Of a stretch of 64,000 nucleotides of DNA, positions 41,125 through 50,260 are shown in pieces. Every line of letters starts with the position of its first letter. Position 1 is the stretch's first letter. The position numbers were made by a program, and so were the translations under genes. The stretch spans positions 62,001-126,000 of the forward strand of contig CALRXU020000014.1 in assembly GCA_943372215.1 (NCBI GenBank), given 5' to 3'. This stretch comes from UBA6183 sp943372215. GTDB taxonomy: Bacteria; Bacteroidota; Bacteroidia; UKL13-3. The notes beneath the pieces are model-generated. The model did not search any database. It was not told the DNA's origin and saw nothing but the letters and a program-made list of their open reading frames with translations.

Positions 41125-43212
41125 GTGCTTCTAACTGAATATCCTTTCTGGCTAAGCCTCATTTGTTTAATACTAGCCTTAGCAGGAAGCTGGTTTCTTT
41201 ATAGCAACAATCCACTAAAACTTGATGGGAAGTGGAAAAAGCAATTGGTATGGTTGCTGCACTCATTGCGTTTTTGTGCGTTGTTTATCCTTTCATTTTT
41301 GCTATTGGGACCATTGCTTAATTTATTATCTACCCAAACCCAAAAGCCTGTTATTGTTTATGCCATCGACAACTCTCAATCTATTTTGTTGGCGCATGAT
41401 TCTACCAACCTCAAAACGGTGTTTGCTAAACATTTAGAGACACTTCAAGAGGAGTTGGGCAATACTTACCAAGTAGTGCCTTACTTAGTTGGAAGTAATG
41501 CAACCAGTGGGGCCGCACCCGATTTTAGCGATAAAGAAACCCATTTATCAAACTTGTTTTCAACTTTAAAAGATAGGTATGATAATAGTAACCTTGGGGC
41601 CATTATATTGGCCACGGATGGTTTGTACAACAAGGGTGAAAATCCTCTTCAGGCAATCAAACAAGGAAAAACACCTATTTATCCAATAGCCCTTGGCGAT
41701 ACGGTTCAACATAAAGATGTATTGGTTAAAAATGTACGTACCAATTCTATTGTATTTAAAGGCAACACTTTTCCCATGCAGATAGATGTGGCTGCATATG
41801 CTTCATCTGGAGAAAGTACCTTGTTACAGATTACCCGCAATGGTAAGGTGTTGTATAAACAACTGCTGGCTCTTTCGGCCAATTATTTTACCACGGTTAA
41901 TGCCAATTTAACTGCTACAGAAAGTGGCACACAACATTATGTGGTTTCACTCACTGTTTTAAAAAATGAGGTAAGTATTGCCAACAATGTTAAGGATGTA
42001 TTTGTTCAGGTAGTTGATGGCAAACAGAAAATTGCCTTACTCGGCTATACCCCACATCCTGATATTGGAGCCATTCAAAATGCCCTTCAACAAAATGAAA
42101 ATTATGCGGTACAGTCGCTGCTCTTATCGCAAGGAGAAACCATTAATAATGCAGAACAGTACAATTTAATCATACTGCACCAACTTCCAGGAATTAATGG
42201 CGAAGGTGTTAATCTAATTAAACAATTTAAGGAAAAAAACATTCCATTGCTTTATGTATTGGGTGCACAAAGCAACCTTTCCTACTTGAATCAACTGGAG
42301 CCCATTTTGCAAATTAGCGGGTCAAGAGGTGCTGTAAATGATGCTTTACCATTGTTTCAAAGCAGCTTTAGTTTGTTTACGTTAACGGCTGATGAACAAG
42401 AACACATCAAAAAATTTCCACCTTTAACCAGCCCATTTGGAAATTACCGAGTAACTGGAGAAATAGAAACTTTGTTTAAACAGCAAATTGGCTATGTAAA
42501 AACAGATTATCCCCTATTGTTTTTTTCTAAAGGAGGCAATGGCCGTTCAGGTTTTTTGTGTGGCGAAGGCTTTTGGAAATGGCGTTTATATGATATGCCT
42601 TTAAGTAATCAGGTTACCAGTAGCAATATATTAAACAGCTCAGTGCAATACCTCACCAGCAAAAAGGACCAAAACAAATTGCGGGTATCAGGGAAAAAAG
42701 TGTTTGATGAGAATGAGGAAATTACCTTTGATGCTGAGTTGTATAATGAAAGTTACCAATTGGTAAATACGCCAGAGTTAAATATGCTCATTAGCAACGC
42801 TGCTGGCAAAGATTACCGATTTAGTTTTACCAAAACTGCCCAGTCTTATTCATTAAATACAGGAATACTCCCAGCAGGGGTTTATCAATATACGGCTTCT
42901 TGTTTTATGGGAACAAGTGAGCGAAAAGTAAGCGGACAATTTATTGTTAAGCCTTTACAAGCTGAGTTTATGCAAACCACGGCCAATCACCAATTGCTGC
43001 ACCAACTTGCCGATGAAAGCGGAGGGGCTATGTTTTATTTGAACAACTTAGCGGGTGTACAAAAAGCCATTAAACAAAACCCTAAAATTAAACCTGTAAT
43101 TTACCAAAACAATGAGTTAAAAAGCTGGATTGACCTAAAGTGGCTGTTCGCTTTAATTTTATTGTTTATTTCTTTGGAGTGGTTTGTACGTAAATGGAAC
43201 GGTAGTATCTAA
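41125..43212 (+). CDS. VWA-domain membrane protein
   Basis: A 695-residue protein with two N-terminal TM helices (about residues 8-26 and 40-62) and one at the C-terminus (about 670-690), leaving a large periplasmic body. Residues about 75-210 have a von Willebrand A fold with metal site DNSQS (DxSxS) in IVYAIDNSQSILL and ATDG in IILATDGLYNKG, as in Bat-type proteins. The rest (about 210-650) includes beta-rich parts and a class-I-glutamine-amidotransferase-like segment (NLIILHQLPG...). GTG start at 41125; no ATG nearby. Role unknown, perhaps envelope integrity. Confidence 0.78.
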   Translation: MLLTEYPFWLSLICLILALAGSWFLYSNNPLKLDGKWKKQLVWLLHSLRFCALFILSFLLLGPLLNLLSTQTQKPVIVYAIDNSQSILLAHDSTNLKTVFAKHLETLQEELGNTYQVVPYLVGSNATSGAAPDFSDKETHLSNLFSTLKDRYDNSNLGAIILATDGLYNKGENPLQAIKQGKTPIYPIALGDTVQHKDVLVKNVRTNSIVFKGNTFPMQIDVAAYASSGESTLLQITRNGKVLYKQLLALSANYFTTVNANLTATESGTQHYVVSLTVLKNEVSIANNVKDVFVQVVDGKQKIALLGYTPHPDIGAIQNALQQNENYAVQSLLLSQGETINNAEQYNLIILHQLPGINGEGVNLIKQFKEKNIPLLYVLGAQSNLSYLNQLEPILQISGSRGAVNDALPLFQSSFSLFTLTADEQEHIKKFPPLTSPFGNYRVTGEIETLFKQQIGYVKTDYPLLFFSKGGNGRSGFLCGEGFWKWRLYDMPLSNQVTSSNILNSSVQYLTSKKDQNKLRVSGKKVFDENEEITFDAELYNESYQLVNTPELNMLISNAAGKDYRFSFTKTAQSYSLNTGILPAGVYQYTASCFMGTSERKVSGQFIVKPLQAEFMQTTANHQLLHQLADESGGAMFYLNNLAGVQKAIKQNPKIKPVIYQNNELKSWIDLKWLFALILLFISLEWFVRKWNGSI

Positions 43213-43221
43213 ATCACCCAA

Positions 43222-43824
43222 TTATTGGTAAGGCACCCGCAATGCAATGCTTCTTCCCAATGTTACTTCGTCAGCATATTCCAGTTCTCCACCAATGGCA
43301 ATACCACGAGAAATGGTACTGATATTTACTGGCATATCCTTAAGTTTTTTAGAGAGGTAAAACACCGTTGTATCCCCTTCCATGGTTGCGCTTATTGCCA
43401 TAATTACCTCGGTTGTTTGTTCCACACGTATGCGCTCAATCAGTTGGTTGATATTGAGTTGATCGGGGCCGATACCACTTACTGGATTAATAAGGCCGCC
43501 TATTACATGATACGTACCATTAAACTGATTGGTATTTTCAATGGCAATTACATCTCTTAAATCTTCAACCACACAAATGGTGTGTTGGTTTCGTTTAGGG
43601 TTATTGCAAATGTTGCAAAACTCGGCATCACTCACATTTCCGCATCTTTTACAGTATTGAATTTTGGTGCGCAATTTAATTACCGCCTCCCCCAATTTAA
43701 TGGCATCTTGTTCTTGTTGTTTTAACAAATGTAATACCATTCGCATGGCAGATTTTTTGCCGACTCCAGGAAACTTGCTTAATTCATTTACGGCTTCCTC
43801 AATTAATGCCGATGGGTAATTCAT
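43222..43824 (-). CDS. recR: Recombination protein RecR
   Basis: Recombinational-repair protein acting with RecF/RecO, 200 residues. Helix-hairpin-helix (ELSKFPGVGKKSAMRMVLHLL), C4 zinc finger (CKRCGNVSDAEFCNIC), Toprim domain (ICVVEDLRDVIAIENT ... AISATMEGDTTVFYLSKKL) and the C-terminal ISRGIAIGGELEYADEVTLGRSI. Start ATG at 43822-43824 is preceded by TACCTTTG with only four bases between (complement of 43829-43836), implying a leaderless mRNA. Confidence 0.96.
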   Translation of the reverse strand: MNYPSALIEEAVNELSKFPGVGKKSAMRMVLHLLKQQEQDAIKLGEAVIKLRTKIQYCKRCGNVSDAEFCNICNNPKRNQHTICVVEDLRDVIAIENTNQFNGTYHVIGGLINPVSGIGPDQLNINQLIERIRVEQTTEVIMAISATMEGDTTVFYLSKKLKDMPVNISTISRGIAIGGELEYADEVTLGRSIALRVPYQ

Positions 43825-44139
43825 TTGCCAAAGGTATTAATAAATTCATAGTTGAATAGCACTAAACTTAAGCTGTAACAAGCTGTTTTTCCACATTATC
43901 CCACCAATATAAAACCCACTGGATTATTTTTTTTAGGGCTGTTCCTTCGGCATTTAAAGCAAGCCTCATGCATTTTACTTGAGCAACCAGTTTTTAATAC
44001 TCTGATAACCAATTCACAACACACTGATTGGAATCAATTTTCTCCTAAATTTATCTCCTCTTGTTTGATATTGTTTACACATTGGCGTTGCTGTTACTAA
44101 TTATATTTTAAGGGATAGGTTGGTGTTCCTACATTTGCC
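43825..44139. other. Divergent promoter region of recR and symporter
   Basis: 315 bases without a gene. At the left edge the minus-strand box TACCTTTG (43829-43836) lies four bases from the recR ATG; at the right edge TTTA (44107-44110), 19-bp spacer and TACATTTG (44130-44137) lie two bases from the symporter ATG. The 250 bases between contain no recognised motif. Confidence 0.7.
44107..44137 (+). promoter_or_regulatory. Promoter of the symporter gene, leaderless
   Basis: TTTA-N19-TACATTTG, then CC and ATGATG. Spacing and both boxes fit the Bacteroidota consensus, and the start point would fall on the first codon. Confidence 0.7.
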
Positions 44140-45594
44140 ATGATGTCGCCAGTATTACTTTTTTCTATTATTATCCTGTACTTCTTGGTATTGTTATCGG
44201 TAGCTTTTTACACGGCTAAGGGTAGCAATAACCATACTTTTTTTATTGGCAACAAAAACAGCAATTGGATGCTGGTTGCCTTTGGGATGATTGGTACCTC
44301 GTTAAGTGGGGTAACGTTTATTAGTGTTCCCGGCACAATTGGGACAAACCACTTTACTTATTTTCAAGTGGTGTTGGGTTACTTTATTGGCTATTTTGTT
44401 GTTGCTTATGTGTTACTGCCACTTTATTATCGATTAAACTTAACCAGCATTTACCATTACCTGCACCATCGGTTTGGCATTTATAGTTATAAAACCGGGG
44501 CTTTGCTCTTTATTGTGTCCCGCACATTGGGTGCCACGTTGCGTTTGTATTTGGTTATTAATGTAATGCAGCTATTTATTTTAAATGCACTAGATATATC
44601 GTTTGTTACTACCACTTTTTTTATTTTGATAATGATTTTGCTGTATACGTTTAAGGGTGGCGTAAAAACTATTGTTTGGACTGATACGTTGCAAACGTTT
44701 TTTATGTTATTGGCATTGGTAGTTTGCGTGATTTACATCATGAGCAGCTTGGGTATTGGGTTTGGGGAGGCCATTTCACAAATGAATACCCTTGGCTATA
44801 CCGAGATGTTTGGTTTTGATACCATGGATAAGAAATTCTTTTTAAAGCAAATTATCGGTGGGGCTTTTATTACCATTAGCATGACTGGCTTGGATCAAGA
44901 GATGATGCAAAAAAATATTAGTGTTAAGAATCTTGGCGATTCACAAAAAAACATGGTTACGTTTAGCACGGTTATGGTGGTGGTAAACTTCTTGTTTCTT
45001 TTCCTTGGCGGGTTGCTTTATTTGTTTGCGCAGGACAAAGGATTACCGGTGAAGGGAGACGATTTGTTTCCAACTGTTGCTTTACAGTACTTACCTCCAA
45101 TTATTTCAGTTATTTTCATTATTGGCCTTATATCTGCACTTTTCCCAAGTGCTGATGGTGCAATAACGGCCCTCACTTCTTCTTTCTGCATTGATATTTT
45201 AGGCTTGAACCGAAATAAAAACCTCAATGAGGAACAACAAAGTAAAACACGTATTGCAGTTCATTTAACGTTTGCTGCTGTATTTTTACTGTTTGTTCTA
45301 TATTTTAAATGGCTTGATAATAAATCCATTATTAATATCCTGCTTGATATAGCAACATATACTTATGGACCATTACTAGGGCTATTTGCATTTGGTATCC
45401 TAACCCAAAAAGCGGTAAACGATCGGTTTGCACCTGTGGTATGTATTGCAGCCCCGGTATTGAGTTATTGCCTGCAACAGTTCTCAACCAACTTATTAGG
45501 TGGTTATGAAATTGGCATTGAAATGGTAATTATTAATGGCCTATTTACATTTATTGGCCTTTATACCATTAGTAAACCTCAAAAATTGGCTTAA
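44140..45594 (+). CDS. Sodium:solute symporter
   Basis: Sodium-coupled uptake carrier (SSS family), 484 residues, about 13 TM helices. The N-terminus (ILYFLVLLSVAFYTAKGSNNHTFFIGNKNSNWMLVAFGMIGTSLSGVTFISVPG in outline) has the FFxGN and W...S.SG pattern of the family; later YTFKGGVKTIVWTDTLQ and a conserved sodium-site region SALFPSADGAITALTSSF. The first codon may be the second ATG at 44143, which better fits the promoter distance. The substrate is unknown. Confidence 0.92.
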   Translation: MMSPVLLFSIIILYFLVLLSVAFYTAKGSNNHTFFIGNKNSNWMLVAFGMIGTSLSGVTFISVPGTIGTNHFTYFQVVLGYFIGYFVVAYVLLPLYYRLNLTSIYHYLHHRFGIYSYKTGALLFIVSRTLGATLRLYLVINVMQLFILNALDISFVTTTFFILIMILLYTFKGGVKTIVWTDTLQTFFMLLALVVCVIYIMSSLGIGFGEAISQMNTLGYTEMFGFDTMDKKFFLKQIIGGAFITISMTGLDQEMMQKNISVKNLGDSQKNMVTFSTVMVVVNFLFLFLGGLLYLFAQDKGLPVKGDDLFPTVALQYLPPIISVIFIIGLISALFPSADGAITALTSSFCIDILGLNRNKNLNEEQQSKTRIAVHLTFAAVFLLFVLYFKWLDNKSIINILLDIATYTYGPLLGLFAFGILTQKAVNDRFAPVVCIAAPVLSYCLQQFSTNLLGGYEIGIEMVIINGLFTFIGLYTISKPQKLA

Positions 45595-45644
45595 TGATAT
45601 CACTTTGTATGTGTTACTTATCATTTAAACAGCATACTATTTAG

Positions 45645-45652
45645 TATATTTG
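45645..45652 (+). promoter_or_regulatory. -7 promoter box of metH
   Basis: TATATTTG, exact TAnnTTTG, with TTTA 17 bp upstream (45624-45627). It ends 21 bases before the ATG at 45674 and overlaps the longer TTG-initiated frame, which rules that frame out. Confidence 0.7.
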
Positions 45653-45673
45653 CGACCTCTTGAAAATTTATAC

Positions 45674-48349
45674 ATGACGAATACTGACTATACTTTACGA
45701 CTTTCAGGATTAGAACCCTTGGTGATTTATGAAGGGGCCAACTTTATTAACGTTGGGGAACGCACAAACGTAACAGGATCGAAAAAATTTCTACGTTTGA
45801 TTAAAGAAGGTGATTATGATGCTGCGCTTGATGTAGCACGCGAGCAGGTGCAAGGCGGGGCACAGATTATTGATATTAACATGGATGAAGGGATGATTGA
45901 CGGTGCTGATGCCATGACCCGCTTTTTGAACTTGGTGATGGCAGAGCCCGACATATCAAGAGTGCCTATTATGATTGATTCCAGCAAATGGGAAATTATT
46001 GTAGCAGGGCTTAAATGCGTTCAGGGCAAGTGTGTGGTAAACTCTATTTCATTAAAAGGTGGTGAAGAAGAATTTATAAAACAAGCTAAAACCATTAGAA
46101 GGTTTGGTGCTGCCGTAATTGTGATGTTGTTTGATGAGTTAGGTCAGGCAGATAATTATGACCGAAGGGTAGAAATTGCTGAACGGGCTTATCGCATTCT
46201 TACGGAACAAGTGCATTTTCCAGCAGGTGATATCATTTTTGACCCGAACATTTTTCCTGTTGCAACGGGAATGGAAGAGCATAGAAAAAATGCCATTGAC
46301 TTTTTTAATGCCACCAAGTGGATTAAAACCAATCTTCCAGGAGCAAAAATCAGTGGTGGTGTTTCCAATGTTTCTTTCTCGTTTAGGGGCAATGATAAAG
46401 TTCGTGAGGCCATGCACTCTGCTTTTCTTTATCATGCCATAAAAAACGGAATGGATATGGGTATTGTAAACCCAAGCCAGTTGGAGGTATATGATGAAAT
46501 TGACAAGGATTTACTTGTACATGTTGAAGATGTTTTATTAGACAGAAGAGATGATGCTACAGAGCGGTTGTTGGAGTATGCCGAAAAAGTAAAAGGAAAA
46601 GGGAAGGAAAAAGTGCTTGATGAGGAATGGCGTAAAGGTACTATTGAAGAACGCCTTAGCCATGCTTTAATAAAAGGTATTGTTGAGTTTATTGATGTTG
46701 ATACCGAAGAGGCAAGACTTAAATATGGCAGGCCATTAAATGTAATTGAAGGCCCATTGATGGCAGGAATGAATGTGGTGGGTGATTTATTTGGACAAGG
46801 GAAAATGTTTTTACCACAAGTGGTAAAAAGCGCCCGTGTAATGAAAAAGGCAGTAGCCTTTTTAACCCCATACTTGGAAGAAGAAAAACGCCTCTCAGGT
46901 GCAGCAGCAGGTGGAGGCCAAGGTAAAATTTTATTGGCTACCGTAAAAGGTGATGTGCATGATATTGGGAAAAACATTGTTGGCGTGGTGTTGGCTTGCA
47001 ACAATTTTGAGATTGTGGATATGGGCGTGATGGTTCCTGCGGATAAAATTTTGGAAAGAGCCAAGGCTGAAAATGCAGATATTATTGGCCTAAGCGGGCT
47101 TATTACTCCAAGCTTAGACGAAATGGTGCATATGGCCAAAGAAATGGAAAGACTGGGAATGAAAACCCCTTTGCTTATTGGTGGTGCTACAACATCTCGC
47201 GTACATACTGCTGTTAAAATTGATCAGAATTATAGTGGCCCGGTAGTGCACGTGCTTGATGCCAGTAAAAGTGTGCCAGTTGCGCAAAGCCTAATTAGCA
47301 AAGAAAACAGGCCTGCTTTTGAAAAGAGTTTAAAGGAAGATTATGCCCGTTTTAGGGAAGATTATAAAAACCGCAAACGGGAGAAAAATTTTGTTTCCTT
47401 ACAAAAAGCGCGCGAGCATAGAATTCACGTAAAACCTGAAAACGTAGTAAAACCTGATTTTACTGGTCTTAAAGTGTTTAACAATTACCCTTTAGAAGAA
47501 CTGCGCCAATATATTGATTGGACGCCTTTTTTTATGACTTGGGAACTTGCCGGACGTTATCCTAAAATATTAGAGGATGAAATTGTTGGTGCAGAAGCCA
47601 CCAAGTTACTGGCTGATGCCAATAAAATGCTTGATGAAATTATTAGCCAGAAGTTGTTAACGGCTAAGGCCGTGATTGGATTCTGGCCTGCTAATGGTAT
47701 TGGGGATGATATTGAGTTAACCACAGATGATGGCAAAAAAGTGTTTCACTTTCTACGCCAACAAGGTGAAAAAGCTGAAGGCCAAAATTACCATTGCTTG
47801 GCTGATTTTGTTGTACCCGTAGAGGCTGGTATAACTGACTATATGGGAGGATTTGCGGTAACGGCAGGCATAGGGATTGAAAAATTGGTTGAAGAGTTTG
47901 AAAAAAATCATGATGATTATAGCAGCATTATGATTAAAGCCCTTGCAGATAGATTAGCTGAAGCTTTTGCAGAGAGAATGCACGAGTTGGTGAGAAAGGA
48001 GTTTTGGGGTTATGCCAAAGGCGAAAACCTGCCTTATGACCACCTTATTAAAGAGGAATACGTGGGCATAAGACCAGCCCCTGGTTATCCGGCTTGCCCT
48101 GACCATACTGAAAAGCGCTTGCTGTTTGATTTATTGCAGGCCGAAAACAATACGGGTATAAGTTTAACTGACAGTTACGCCATGTATCCGGCAGCGAGTG
48201 TTAGCGGGTTTTATTTTGGCCATCCCGAAAGCAAATATTTTGGTGTTGGCAAAATTAACAAAGATCAGGTTGAAGAATATGCCCGAAGAAAACAACAGGA
48301 TATTGCATTTGTTGAAAGATGGTTATCGCCTAACCTAGGCTATGAGTAG
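45674..48349 (+). CDS. metH: Cobalamin-dependent methionine synthase, lacking the homocysteine domain
   Basis: Methyl transfer from methyltetrahydrofolate to homocysteine via cobalamin; 891 residues against about 1200 for a full MetH. The protein begins in the pterin-binding domain (FINVGERTNVTGSKKF, residues about 20-35; MIDSSKWEII), followed by the cap and B12-binding domains (VKGDVHDIGKNIVGVVL, DxHxxG ligand loop; IGLSGLITPSLDEMV) and the AdoMet-dependent reactivation domain (RPAPGYPACPDHTEK). The N-terminal zinc homocysteine-binding barrel is absent and no such gene is adjacent, so it must be encoded elsewhere. The start is fixed by the promoter box. Confidence 0.95.
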   Translation: MTNTDYTLRLSGLEPLVIYEGANFINVGERTNVTGSKKFLRLIKEGDYDAALDVAREQVQGGAQIIDINMDEGMIDGADAMTRFLNLVMAEPDISRVPIMIDSSKWEIIVAGLKCVQGKCVVNSISLKGGEEEFIKQAKTIRRFGAAVIVMLFDELGQADNYDRRVEIAERAYRILTEQVHFPAGDIIFDPNIFPVATGMEEHRKNAIDFFNATKWIKTNLPGAKISGGVSNVSFSFRGNDKVREAMHSAFLYHAIKNGMDMGIVNPSQLEVYDEIDKDLLVHVEDVLLDRRDDATERLLEYAEKVKGKGKEKVLDEEWRKGTIEERLSHALIKGIVEFIDVDTEEARLKYGRPLNVIEGPLMAGMNVVGDLFGQGKMFLPQVVKSARVMKKAVAFLTPYLEEEKRLSGAAAGGGQGKILLATVKGDVHDIGKNIVGVVLACNNFEIVDMGVMVPADKILERAKAENADIIGLSGLITPSLDEMVHMAKEMERLGMKTPLLIGGATTSRVHTAVKIDQNYSGPVVHVLDASKSVPVAQSLISKENRPAFEKSLKEDYARFREDYKNRKREKNFVSLQKAREHRIHVKPENVVKPDFTGLKVFNNYPLEELRQYIDWTPFFMTWELAGRYPKILEDEIVGAEATKLLADANKMLDEIISQKLLTAKAVIGFWPANGIGDDIELTTDDGKKVFHFLRQQGEKAEGQNYHCLADFVVPVEAGITDYMGGFAVTAGIGIEKLVEEFEKNHDDYSSIMIKALADRLAEAFAERMHELVRKEFWGYAKGENLPYDHLIKEEYVGIRPAPGYPACPDHTEKRLLFDLLQAENNTGISLTDSYAMYPAASVSGFYFGHPESKYFGVGKINKDQVEEYARRKQQDIAFVERWLSPNLGYE

Positions 48350-48383
48350 ACACGCAGCTTATTCCCATATAGATCTGTTCACA

Positions 48384-48414
48384 AAAAAGCCACTCGATTA
48401 AGGAGTGGCTTTTT
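48384..48414. terminator. Bidirectional terminator
   Basis: AAAAAGCCACTC (48384-48395) pairs perfectly with GAGTGGCTTTTT (48403-48414), 7-base loop. Serves metH and the convergent PorG-like gene. Confidence 0.92.
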
Positions 48415-48424
48415 TTATTTCTTT

Positions 48425-49312
48425 TTAATAAAACCGTGGGCAACGAATGGCTTTGCCAGATGAGCCTCTACTTCTTCCTCCGCCACCGCCAGAGCTTTTA
48501 CCTAAGGTGTATGCCGCGGTTAAGCCATACATGAAGTAAAAATCCGAATTTTGAATAATCTTATTCACCACACCAGATCCATAAGCTTCCTTTGGTGTAC
48601 CCATCTTACTTCTATAATCTCCAATGTTTTTATCAGAAGTAGATCTTGCATAAATCACACGTGTTAGTGCCGGGTCTCCTGTTATTGCAGGATCCACATA
48701 TCTGTTTTCAGGAGCAATATCATCAATATAGGAAGTTGTAGTGTACCTCATTCCCAACTCAAAACCCAATTGGAATTTTTTTGCTACGTAATACCTAAAT
48801 CCAAGACCTATGGGTACGCAAATAGCTGATGTTGAATAAGAAATACCTGAAAGTTTTAAGGGTGCTGTACTTATCAACGTTCCATTTAAATTGGTTTTAG
48901 GATCGAATGTAAAAAACCCTATTCCAGCAAAAACGTAAGGAATTAATGGGTTTGCAAATCTTCTGCCCTTGTTTCTATCTGCTTTTAGATTAAACTCAGC
49001 AATTAAAGATCCCTCAATAATGGTAGATTCAAAATTCCAATTTCTGCCTATTTGCCAATCACTTGTACTGTTTTGGTCGTCTCCCTGCACTTTGGCGTAA
49101 CCTCCAAACGCTCTTAGTGCCAGTCTTTGTCCCAAACGGTAACGAACAAATCCACCAAAAGAAGGTCCAATGCTTTTAACGTCCAGGCTATTCACTACAT
49201 CGCCATAATAATACGACCCACCCACAAGCAAACCAATGTCGGTATTTTGGGCTTTCACCAATCCAACGCAACATATCATGAATAGGATAACTAATTTCTT
49301 TTTAATACTCAT
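48425..49312 (-). CDS. PorG-like outer-membrane beta-barrel protein (DUF6089 type)
   Basis: A 295-residue outer-membrane protein; signal peptide to LVKAQ (residue 22). The pattern IGLLVGGSYYYGDVV ... GPSFGGFVRYRLGQRLALRAFGGYA ... LIPYVFAGIGFFTFDPK ... GLGFRYYVAKKFQLGFELGMRY is that of the DUF6089/PorG group, whose founding member is a T9SS component. The C-terminus is unusual: a Gly/Arg/Ser tail GKSSGGGGGRSRGSSGKAIRCPRFY follows the last barrel strand, as in some Bacteroidota paralogues. Own promoter at 49334-49364. T9SS function is inferred. Confidence 0.75.
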   Translation of the reverse strand: MSIKKKLVILFMICCVGLVKAQNTDIGLLVGGSYYYGDVVNSLDVKSIGPSFGGFVRYRLGQRLALRAFGGYAKVQGDDQNSTSDWQIGRNWNFESTIIEGSLIAEFNLKADRNKGRRFANPLIPYVFAGIGFFTFDPKTNLNGTLISTAPLKLSGISYSTSAICVPIGLGFRYYVAKKFQLGFELGMRYTTTSYIDDIAPENRYVDPAITGDPALTRVIYARSTSDKNIGDYRSKMGTPKEAYGSGVVNKIIQNSDFYFMYGLTAAYTLGKSSGGGGGRSRGSSGKAIRCPRFY

Positions 49313-49333
49313 ATAGAGGTTTTATAGATGCCA

Positions 49334-49364
49334 CAAAATTAAACGATTAATCTTTAAAAACAAG
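49334..49364 (-). promoter_or_regulatory. Promoter of the PorG-like gene
   Basis: Minus strand CTTG (complement of 49361-49364), 19-bp spacer, TAATTTTG (complement of 49334-49341). It lies between the nadK stop and the PorG-like start, so the latter need not rely on the upstream operon. Confidence 0.6.
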
Positions 49365-49375
49365 GAAGATATGCA

Positions 49376-50260
49376 TTAACTGTTTCTATTGTCTACCCCC
49401 CACATGAGTTTATTGCGTAATGTATTGAGGTAGTTGTCATCATTAAAGCGAACCAAGTTAAAGGTAAAGCTTGCTTTTTTAATGGCCAATTGCGCATTGT
49501 TAGATACTGTTTCAGACCTGGAATCCAATGAAATCAAGTAACTGGTGGCACGGCCCTCTATTTCAAATGAGAGCACATTTTCATCGCTTACAATAATAGG
49601 TCTAACATTTAGGTTATGGGGGGCAATAGGTGTAATAGCAAAACTCGAGCTGTTTGGATACATGATTGGCCCACCACAGCTAAGGGAGTATCCGGTAGAA
49701 CCGGTGGGGGTTGAAATAATTAAACCATCACTCCAATAAGAATTTAGAAACTCTCCATTGATATAAGAATGGATGATAATCATGCTTGATGTATCCTTCT
49801 TGTGAATTACAAAATCATTTAATGCATACGTAATGCCATCAAACAAGCCTATATCAGATTCAAGTTGTAAAACCAACCTATGGTCAAGTTGGTAATGGCC
49901 TTTGGTTAAGTTATCAATGGCCTTGGAGGCATTTTTCATGTCAACTCCAGCCAAAAAGCCCAGGCGGCCAGTGTTAATCCCTAGTACAGGTGTTTCTAAA
50001 TCAAGCACATAGGTTAATGAATCAAGTATTGTTCCGTCTCCACCAATACTTATGAGGTAATCTACCCCAAACTTCTTTAGGGTTTCATAACTATCAAAGG
50101 TATTTGTTTCTTTTATACGAAGTTCTGCTTGTTTGCATTGAATTAGAAAAGTTTCTTCTACATAAAATGCAATTTCTCTTTGGTGAAGATCATCAAAAAT
50201 GAGTTGTAGCTGCTTTTGGTATTCCTTTTTGTAAACCCTACCGTAAATCGCAAGTTTCAT
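49376..50260 (-). CDS. nadK: NAD kinase
   Basis: ATP-dependent phosphorylation of NAD to NADP, 294 residues from the ATG at 50258-50260. Active-site motif SIGGDGTILDS, substrate loop GINTGRLGFL, NDFVIHK, and the glycine-rich STPTGSTGYSLSCGGPI with the C-terminal APHNLNVRPIIV are all conserved. A longer frame from TTG 50284 is possible, but the chosen ATG overlaps the upstream CBS gene stop as ATGA, indicating translational coupling. Confidence 0.95.
   Translation of the reverse strand: MKLAIYGRVYKKEYQKQLQLIFDDLHQREIAFYVEETFLIQCKQAELRIKETNTFDSYETLKKFGVDYLISIGGDGTILDSLTYVLDLETPVLGINTGRLGFLAGVDMKNASKAIDNLTKGHYQLDHRLVLQLESDIGLFDGITYALNDFVIHKKDTSSMIIIHSYINGEFLNSYWSDGLIISTPTGSTGYSLSCGGPIMYPNSSSFAITPIAPHNLNVRPIIVSDENVLSFEIEGRATSYLISLDSRSETVSNNAQLAIKKASFTFNLVRFNDDNYLNTLRNKLMWGVDNRNS

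Noticed and set aside
46432..47139. 235-codon minus-strand ORF inside metH
   Set aside because: A shadow frame of metH; low-complexity, Ser/Thr/Pro-rich composition and no motif, while the + frame is clearly a conserved enzyme.
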